A stretch of DNA of 13,000 bases from NCBI GenBank assembly GCA_030834765.1, contig JAUQXG010000394.1, positions 1-13,000 on the forward strand, written 5' to 3'. The notes beneath the pieces were generated by a model. It saw only the letters and a program-made list of their open reading frames with translations, was not told where the DNA came from and did no database searches. Below are positions 7,950-13,000 of this stretch, piece by piece. Positions within the stretch are counted from its first letter, which is position 1; each line of letters starts with the position of its first letter. The DNA comes from Lutispora sp. GTDB taxonomy: Bacteria > Bacillota > Clostridia > Lutisporales > Lutisporaceae. Position numbers and translations under genes: made by a program.

Positions 7950-9341
7950 CTATTTTTTTGGCATTTCCATTGGATAATTCCCACAGAAGCATGCTGTGCA
8001 ATAATCTTGTCCTGCACTATTTACCGATTTTTTTATGCCTTCCAGACTTAAATATCCTACACTGTCTGCGCCGATCTTTTTGCATATCATATCTATTTCA
8101 TGATTGGCACCAATGAGCTGTTTTTGTTCTGGCGTATCAATACCAAAATAACAGCAATGCTTTACCATTGGAGAAGCGACTCTTACATGTACTTCCTTTG
8201 CTCCTGCATCTCTTAATGCTTGAACTATTTTTTTGCTGGTAGTACCTCTTACAATACTGTCATCTACCATAACTACCCGCTTTCCATCCACTGCATGCTT
8301 CAAAGGATTCAGCTTTAGTTTGACTCCCATTTCTCTCATGGATTGGGATGGTTCAATAAAAGTCCTTCCTATATATCTATTTTTTATAAGCCCTATACTG
8401 TAAGGTATTCCTGATGCGTTGGCATAACCGATTGCAGCAGGAGTTCCAGAGTCAGGCACTGATATAACGATATCCGCATCAGCTGGTTGTTCTTCAGCCA
8501 ATATTCTCCCTGCGTTCTCTCTGGCTATATATACGCTCATTCCGTCCATGATGCTGTCAGGTCTTGCAAAATAGATATATTCAAATATACAGGAAGCTTG
8601 TTTTTCTCCGGTTCTTGCATTGATACTGGCATAATCATTTTTATCTATTGTGATGATCTCTCCTGGTTCAATATCTCTTATAAACTCAGCTCCTATAGTA
8701 TCAAGGGCACAGGTTTCAGAAGCTAATACATAACCATTTTCCAATTTTCCAAGGACCAAAGGTCTCATTCCGTGTTTATCTCTGACTCCAATCAGCTTAT
8801 CCCCCGTCATGATTACCAAAGCATAAGCGCCTTTTATCATATTCATTGTCTTGATGATGGCTTCTTGAATATTGCCTTTATAGTTTTTTGCTATCAAACA
8901 GGCAATTACTTCTGTATCTATGGAGGTAGTAAAAATCATCCCTTGATCCTCAAGTTCTTCTCGAAGCTCATCAGCATTAATCAAATTCCCATTATGTGCT
9001 AGTGCCAGACTTCCATTTTTATACTTTACAACGAGAGGCTGGGCATTTGTTACAAAGCTTTCTCCAGTGGTAGAATATCTAACATGTCCAATGCTCATAT
9101 CCCCATTTAAGAGGTCTAATATTTTTTGGTCAAATACTTTAGATACTAGACCCATTTCTTTGTAGCAGGTAATCATTCCATCATTATTCACTGCGATTCC
9201 TGCGCTTTCTTGTCCTCTATGCTGAAGTGCCACAAGTCCGTAATATGCCATCCTTGCAGAATTTATATTTCCTCTGTCATATACCCCAATTACTCCACAT
9301 TCTTCATGGAGCTTATCCAGTTTTTCATCATCCACCCACAT
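7950..9341 (-). CDS. purF: Amidophosphoribosyltransferase (glutamine PRPP amidotransferase)
   Basis: This is the committed step: PRPP plus glutamine gives 5-phosphoribosylamine. It has 463 residues. An N-terminal Ntn-type glutaminase domain begins at Cys15 (sequence [10 protein letters not shown]), so a 14-residue propeptide is probably removed to expose the nucleophile. The phosphoribosyltransferase domain shows the PRPP loop [14 protein letters not shown] at 356-369. Cysteines at 251, 396, 448 and 451 sit where the B. subtilis enzyme holds a 4Fe-4S cluster ([30 protein letters not shown]), so this is the iron-sulfur type, which is oxygen-sensitive in B. subtilis. An extra Cys453 follows. 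The ATG at 9341 has GGGAG 9 nt upstream, inside the end of purC; the two genes are 1 bp apart. The family is often feedback-inhibited by purine nucleotides. Confidence 0.98.
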   Translation of the reverse strand: MWVDDEKLDKLHEECGVIGVYDRGNINSARMAYYGLVALQHRGQESAGIAVNNDGMITCYKEMGLVSKVFDQKILDLLNGDMSIGHVRYSTTGESFVTNAQPLVVKYKNGSLALAHNGNLINADELREELEDQGMIFTTSIDTEVIACLIAKNYKGNIQEAIIKTMNMIKGAYALVIMTGDKLIGVRDKHGMRPLVLGKLENGYVLASETCALDTIGAEFIRDIEPGEIITIDKNDYASINARTGEKQASCIFEYIYFARPDSIMDGMSVYIARENAGRILAEEQPADADIVISVPDSGTPAAIGYANASGIPYSIGLIKNRYIGRTFIEPSQSMREMGVKLKLNPLKHAVDGKRVVMVDDSIVRGTTSKKIVQALRDAGAKEVHVRVASPMVKHCCYFGIDTPEQKQLIGANHEIDMICKKIGADSVGYLSLEGIKKSVNSAGQDYCTACFCGNYPMEMPKK

Positions 9342-9342
9342 A

Positions 9343-10056
9343 TTAATTTTCTCCCAACAATCTTCTTACTACTTCTTGATAACCTTCTTCTACTTTTCCC
9401 ATATCTCTTCTAAATCTATCCTTATCCAGCTTTTCATGAGTAACTTCATCCCAAAGTCTGCAAGTATCGGGAGATATCTCATCGGCTAAAATGACTTCAC
9501 CGCTGGGAGTCTTTCCAAATTCCAGCTTAAAATCTACAAGCTGTATTCCTTTTTTCTTCATATAATCCGTTAAATAGTCATTTATCTGAAAGGCCATGTC
9601 TTTAATTTTTTCTACTTCAGCTTCATTTGCAAGATTCATTGCTTTTATATGATATTCATTTATCATGGGGTCTCCTAGTTCATCATTTTTATAGCAAAAC
9701 TCAAGCACTGTTACGCCAAGCTTTACGCCTTCTTCTATCCCCAGTCTTTTAGAAAGAGAACCTGCTGCATAATTGCGGACAAGAACCTCCAAAGGAATGA
9801 TATCTACTCGCTTTACTAGAACTTCTCTATCATTTAGAAGTCTTTCATGATGTGTTTTAATTCCTTTTTCTTCAAGGATTTTAAACAGATGATTGGCAAT
9901 TTTGTTGTTCATAATACCTTTTTGTTCAATGGTACCTTTCTTTAAACCGTTTTGTGCTGTAGCATCATCCTTGTATTCAATGATATAAAGATTTTCATCT
10001 TCTGTTTTGTATACCCTTTTGGCTTTTCCTTCATAAAGCATATCTAACTTTTTCAT
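9343..10056 (-). CDS. purC: SAICAR synthetase
   Basis: This enzyme condenses CAIR with aspartate using ATP to give SAICAR. The 237 residues match the monofunctional bacterial form. The visible motifs are YEGKAKRVY at 8-16, VRNYAAGSLSKR at 93-104, DFKLEFG at 175-181 and ADEISPDTCRLWD at 191-203, the signature of the family. The ATG at 10056 has GGGAGG with 7 nt spacing. The same ATG overlaps the TGA of a 21-codon reading frame that starts just after purE, which may couple translation. It is followed after 1 bp by purF. No purB is in the window, so the next step (SAICAR to AICAR) must be encoded elsewhere. Confidence 0.98.
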   Translation of the reverse strand: MKKLDMLYEGKAKRVYKTEDENLYIIEYKDDATAQNGLKKGTIEQKGIMNNKIANHLFKILEEKGIKTHHERLLNDREVLVKRVDIIPLEVLVRNYAAGSLSKRLGIEEGVKLGVTVLEFCYKNDELGDPMINEYHIKAMNLANEAEVEKIKDMAFQINDYLTDYMKKKGIQLVDFKLEFGKTPSGEVILADEISPDTCRLWDEVTHEKLDKDRFRRDMGKVEEGYQEVVRRLLGEN

Positions 10057-10118
10057 TTAGATTCCTCCCTGCAGCTATGCTGCGCAAAATTAAAATTGAA
10101 AATACCTAGGATTTTCAT
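10053..10118 (-). CDS. Candidate 21-residue small ORF between purE and purC
   Basis: Directly after the purE TAA, an ATG opens a 21-codon frame beginning MKILGIFNFNF and ending REESK. It has a strong ribosome binding site, AGGAGG, 8 nt before the ATG, inside the last purE codons. Its TGA overlaps the purC ATG in an ATGA arrangement. The layout is what one expects of a translationally coupled peptide or of a way to bring ribosomes onto purC. However, purC has its own GGGAGG site, the peptide resembles nothing I know, and such a short frame can arise by chance. It is neither membrane-like over its whole length nor clearly amphipathic, so no function is proposed. Confidence 0.35.
   Translation of the reverse strand: MKILGIFNFNFAQHSCREESK
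10097..10117. repeat. 21-bp dyad centred on CCTAGG between purE and purC
   Basis: On the plus strand TGAAAAT, one extra A, CCTAGG, then ATTTTCA: the two 7-bp ends are exact reverse complements around a palindromic 6-bp core. On the mRNA it covers all but the first base of the ATG of the candidate small ORF and lies just after the purE stop. It could be a small hairpin with a CUAG loop or a protein-binding site; either is unproven. Confidence 0.4.
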
Positions 10119-10631
10119 TTAAAAAACCTCCTGCTGTATTTTATTATTTTTATTTAAAACTTCTTCTTCTAACTCTTTTTTATATCTTTTAAGCGCATCT
10201 TTAAGGGTTTCATATTTTATAGAAAGCATTTGAACTGCCAATAATCCTGCATTTTGAGCCCCATCTATAGCGACGGTAGCTACTGGAATTCCTGAAGGCA
10301 TCTGCACAATTGAAAGAAGGGAATCTAGTCCATCCATAGTTGAGGATTTTATAGGAAGTCCTATTACAGGGAGTGTTGTATATGCTGCGATTACGCCTGG
10401 CAAATGTGCTGCTTTGCCAGCAGCGGCTATAATCACTTCAATGCCTTTTGCCTCCGCATCTCTTGCATATTCAGCAGCCAAATCCGGCGTTCTGTGAGCG
10501 GAAAGTATATTGACTTCAAAATCTACATCAAACTTTTTTAAAACCTCTATGGCTTTTTTCACTACAGGTAAATCTGAATCACTGCCCATAATCACAGCTG
10601 CTTTTGGTCTATGAAAATTTTGTTTTTCCAA
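10119..10631 (-). CDS. purE: PurE, N5-CAIR mutase / AIR carboxylase
   Basis: PurE makes CAIR, either from N5-CAIR (class I, paired with PurK) or from AIR and CO2 (class II). The 170 residues match the family. The motifs are GSDSD at 16-20, SAHRTP at 44-49, AGKAAHLPGV at 71-80 and MPSGIPVATV at 111-120. The start chosen is a TTG at 10631 because GGAGGAG lies about 6 nt upstream and the protein then begins MEKQNFHRPKAAVIMGSDSD. An 18-codon longer frame starting with another TTG has no binding site. Compared with the AGGAAHLPG of well-known class I enzymes, the second Gly is Lys73. No purK lies nearby. The gene is 143 bp downstream of purL, with a possible promoter in that gap, and has a lysine- and glutamate-rich C-terminal tail from about 148. 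Confidence 0.95.
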   Translation of the reverse strand: MEKQNFHRPKAAVIMGSDSDLPVVKKAIEVLKKFDVDFEVNILSAHRTPDLAAEYARDAEAKGIEVIIAAAGKAAHLPGVIAAYTTLPVIGLPIKSSTMDGLDSLLSIVQMPSGIPVATVAIDGAQNAGLLAVQMLSIKYETLKDALKRYKKELEEEVLNKNNKIQQEVF

Positions 10632-10656
10632 ATAAATCTCCTCCTGTCTTACTATT

Positions 10657-10685
10657 AATTTAGCACTATAAATATCCAAGGTCAA
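10657..10685 (-). promoter_or_regulatory. Candidate promoter upstream of purE
   Basis: On the minus strand TTGACC (-35, 10680-10685; 5 of 6 to consensus) and TAAATT (-10, 10657-10662; 4 of 6) are 17 bp apart. A start of transcription near 10650 would give a leader of about 20 nt containing the AGGAGGAG site at 10638-10645. If real, purE to purD could be transcribed separately from purL. Confidence 0.35.
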
Positions 10686-10688
10686 TGA

Positions 10689-10732
10689 TATTTCGAACTA
10701 TTTATTAAAATATTTCATTTAAGTTCATATAT
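10689..10732. promoter_or_regulatory. Weak pair of PurBox-like sites upstream of the purE promoter
   Basis: Two sites resemble the B. subtilis PurR box (AWWWCCGAACWWT) in opposite orientation. TATTTCGAACTAT on the plus strand at 10689-10701 matches at 11 of 13 positions. ATATATGAACTTA on the minus strand at 10720-10732 matches at 10 of 13. They are 18 bp apart and just upstream of the candidate -35 box, similar in layout to the B. subtilis pur operon, where the gap is 16-17 bp. Both lack the full CCGAAC core and the region is AT-rich, so chance is a real possibility. An AT-rich dyad of ATATATAT type also lies at about 10727-10750. Confidence 0.2.
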
Positions 10733-10774
10733 ATTCGTATTATATATATCTCTAATCTATTTTCATACGATAAA

Positions 10775-13000
10775 TTAAGCAAAATATTCTACCCCTGCTT
10801 CAAATATCTTCTGATCTTTATGCCCCTCTATATTGCTGCAAACGCCTTTTCCAATCCTTTCAGAATGCCCCATTTTACCAAATATCCTGCCGTCTAAGCT
10901 TGTGATTCCTTCTATAGCGTAGACAGAGCCGTTTAGATTGAAGTTTATATCATAAGTCGGATTATGGTTAAAATCAACATATTGAGTAGCTATCTGCCCA
11001 TTTTTCATCAGATTTTGCACGATCTCCTCATTTGCCACAAAGCGCCCTTCTCCATGAGAGATGGCGATGGTGTGTATCTCTCCAGCTTTCACCTTTGAAA
11101 GCCAAGGCGATAATGTGGATACTACTTTTGTCTGTACCATACCAGACATATGTTTTCCAATTTTATTATAGGTCAGGGTGGGGCTGTCTTCCTTCATATC
11201 CATGATTTCTCCATAGGGCAAAAGTCCAAGCTTTATCAAAACCTGAAAGCCGTTGCATATTCCAAGAATCAGTCCATCCTTGTTCTTTATGAACTCCATC
11301 ACAGCTTCTTTCACCTTCTTGTTTCTAAAAGCCGTAGCTATAAATTTCCCTGATCCGTCTGGCTCATCCCCTCCGCTAAATCCACCAGGAAGGGCAATAA
11401 TCTGAGATGCTTTTATCTCTTCTGCTAATGCTTGTATAGATTCTTCTATATCCTTTGTGCTATTGTTTCTGATGATTAAGGTATTTACTTGTGCACCTGC
11501 CTTTTGGAAGGCTCTCTGGGTATCATACTCACAGTTGGTGCCAGGGAATACTGGTATCAAAACTCTAGGCTTTCCAATTTTTATAGAAGATTTCTTCTGT
11601 CCTTTAGAAGTATAAAGGGGTATATCTATATTTCCCTTTAACTCTTCTGTCTTTGTAGGAAATATATTTTCTAAAGGTGTACTCCAAGCCTCATATGCCG
11701 CTTTTAAATTGATATATTCATCTTGGATTTCAATCATTCTATGATTCACTGTGTACCCTAAAATAAGATGTGGAATCTCTGATAAATTTGTATCCTCAGA
11801 TATCTCCAATAGGATAGACCCATATTTAGGAATAAACAGCTCTTCTATATCCATTTCTTTTTCAACTCGAAAACCTATCCTATTTCCAAAGCACATTTCA
11901 CTAATAGCTGCTGCTATTCCGCCTATTCCAATGGAGGAACTTGATAAAACATTACCCTGTGCTATTAACTTTGAGACATTATCAAAATTCCCTTTTAACT
12001 GATCAAAATCAGGGCTTCCATCCTCAAGGATTTTTACAGGAAGCAACACAACCTTGCTGTTTTCCTTTTTGAATTCTCTGGAAACAACCTTTCCTACATG
12101 TCCCATGGCTAATGCAAAGGCTACTAAAGTAGGCGGCACATTTAAATCCTTAAAAGTCCCTGACATGCTGTCTTTTCCGCCGATTGCTGCAATACCTAGC
12201 TTTTCCTGTGCAAAACAGGCACCAAGCAAAGCACTGAAAGGTTTGCCCCATTTGGCGGAATCCTTACCTAGCTTTTCAAAATACTCTTGTAATGTCAACC
12301 TGATGTTTTTATAGTCTCCCCCCAGGGCTACAATCTTTGATGCAGCTTCCACAATGGCATACATGGCTCCATGAAAAGGGCTCCATTTTGAAAGCTTAGG
12401 GTCATATCCATAGCTCATCAATACAGCAGTATCTGTATCGCCTTCAAGTACAGGAAGCTTCATTGCTAAGCCTTCTTGAGGCGTGCTTTGATATTTCCCG
12501 CCTAGGGGCATCAATATCGTCCCTGCGCCTATTGTGCTGTCGAATCTTTCTATAAGACCTTGTTGACTGCACACATTTAAATCTGATAGATTGTTCAGCC
12601 ACTTCTTTTCCACATCTATATTTGAATGTTTTTCAATAAAACCATCAAAATATGCATTTTCCTTTTTTGGTGCTTTTACCAAAACATCTGCCTTTTGTCT
12701 TATACCGTTGGTATTTAGAAAATCTCTGGATAAATTGACTACCCATATTCCATTCCAAGCCATAATCAGCCTTCCATTGTCAGTAACTGCTGCAATCTGT
12801 GCTGCTTCAATATTTTCAACAGCTGCTGCATTTAAAAACTTTTCTTTATCCTCTACAGAAACTACCACTGCCATTCTCTCTTGAGATTCAGAAATAGCCA
12901 GCTCTGTAGCATCTAATCCCTCATATTTCTTTGATACTGCATCCAGGTTTATAAGTAAGCTGTCAGCCAGCTCTCCTACAGCCACAGCCACACCGCCAGC
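10775..13000 (-). CDS. purL: Phosphoribosylformylglycinamidine synthase, long single-chain form (5' end outside window)
   Basis: This enzyme converts FGAR to FGAM with ATP and glutamine. The visible 741 residues are the C-terminal part of the long PurL (about 1,250 residues) found in clostridia and streptococci, in which the synthase and glutaminase are fused. This explains the absence of purS and purQ. The fragment starts inside the first half at AGGVAVAVGELADSL. It contains GGKDSMSGTF at 274-283 of the fragment. A class I glutaminase domain starts near 475, with FPGTNCEYD at about 485-493, the nucleophile Cys582 in GICNGFQ, and His649/Glu651 in HGEGRF. The frame is intact to the TAA at 10775. 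It is the first pur gene visible; purE follows after 143 bp with no clear terminator between them, so read-through is likely. Confidence 0.97.
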   Translation of the reverse strand, partial: AGGVAVAVGELADSLLINLDAVSKKYEGLDATELAISESQERMAVVVSVEDKEKFLNAAAVENIEAAQIAAVTDNGRLIMAWNGIWVVNLSRDFLNTNGIRQKADVLVKAPKKENAYFDGFIEKHSNIDVEKKWLNNLSDLNVCSQQGLIERFDSTIGAGTILMPLGGKYQSTPQEGLAMKLPVLEGDTDTAVLMSYGYDPKLSKWSPFHGAMYAIVEAASKIVALGGDYKNIRLTLQEYFEKLGKDSAKWGKPFSALLGACFAQEKLGIAAIGGKDSMSGTFKDLNVPPTLVAFALAMGHVGKVVSREFKKENSKVVLLPVKILEDGSPDFDQLKGNFDNVSKLIAQGNVLSSSSIGIGGIAAAISEMCFGNRIGFRVEKEMDIEELFIPKYGSILLEISEDTNLSEIPHLILGYTVNHRMIEIQDEYINLKAAYEAWSTPLENIFPTKTEELKGNIDIPLYTSKGQKKSSIKIGKPRVLIPVFPGTNCEYDTQRAFQKAGAQVNTLIIRNNSTKDIEESIQALAEEIKASQIIALPGGFSGGDEPDGSGKFIATAFRNKKVKEAVMEFIKNKDGLILGICNGFQVLIKLGLLPYGEIMDMKEDSPTLTYNKIGKHMSGMVQTKVVSTLSPWLSKVKAGEIHTIAISHGEGRFVANEEIVQNLMKNGQIATQYVDFNHNPTYDINFNLNGSVYAIEGITSLDGRIFGKMGHSERIGKGVCSNIEGHKDQKIFEAGVEYFA

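Noticed and set aside
7937..8017. 27-residue N-terminal extension of PurM overlapping purF
   Set aside because: The extension is a shadow of the purF 3' end. AGGAGG upstream of the ATG at 7936 and the usual 346-residue length support the shorter protein.
10632..10685. 18-residue N-terminal extension of PurE from an upstream TTG
   Set aside because: It has no ribosome binding site and would cover the promoter-like sequences. The TTG at 10631 is preceded by GGAGGAG and gives normal PurE length.
10632..10774. Purine riboswitch in the leader of purE
   Set aside because: The conserved elements of the guanine/adenine aptamer could not be found on the minus strand, and the candidate leader would be too short.

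Overview
The window reads as a chromosomal stretch of a low-GC Gram-positive bacterium, most likely a member of the Clostridia. The reasons are the AT-rich coding sequence, the strong GGAGG-type ribosome binding sites, the TTG and GTG starts, the long single-chain PurL with a fused glutaminase (no purS or purQ), the iron-sulfur type PurF and the two methyl-accepting chemotaxis receptors. The genus cannot be fixed from the sequence alone. Every gene is on the minus strand, so transcription runs from high to low coordinates.

From 13000 down to 3100 lies a purine biosynthesis cluster in the order purL (5' part outside the window), purE, purC, purF, purM, purN, purH, purD. Together these encode every step from PRPP to IMP except adenylosuccinate lyase (PurB). 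No purK is present, so PurE probably works alone or with a distant purK. The purC-F-M-N genes are packed tightly: there is 1 bp between purC and purF, 13 bp between purF and purM, and purM and purN overlap by 13 bp. An overlooked 21-codon reading frame with its own ribosome binding site links purE to purC, and its TGA overlaps the purC ATG.

The two larger gaps in the second half of the operon (purN-purH and purH-purD) are each filled by a GC-rich inverted repeat. Its arms are built from four tandem 7-bp units of the form NNCSAGG (CACCAGG, TTCCAGG, TTCGAGG and similar). Each starts within about 10 nt of the upstream stop codon and would fold as a long hairpin in the mRNA. They look like two members of one small repeat family and are the least explained structures here. 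A 143-bp AT-rich gap between purL and purE holds a candidate promoter and a weak pair of PurBox-like sites. purD ends in a perfect 19-bp stem whose loop contains its stop codon.

From 2958 down to 1 are two chemoreceptor genes. The first is complete (678 aa, dCache-like sensor) with a plausible promoter, a 16-bp hairpin at the start of its leader and a textbook terminator at 890-916. The second is the N-terminal 264 residues of a receptor with a four-helix-bundle type sensor, running off the left edge. They have their own signals and are probably not part of the pur operon. I saw no tRNA, rRNA, CRISPR array, insertion sequence or phage gene.
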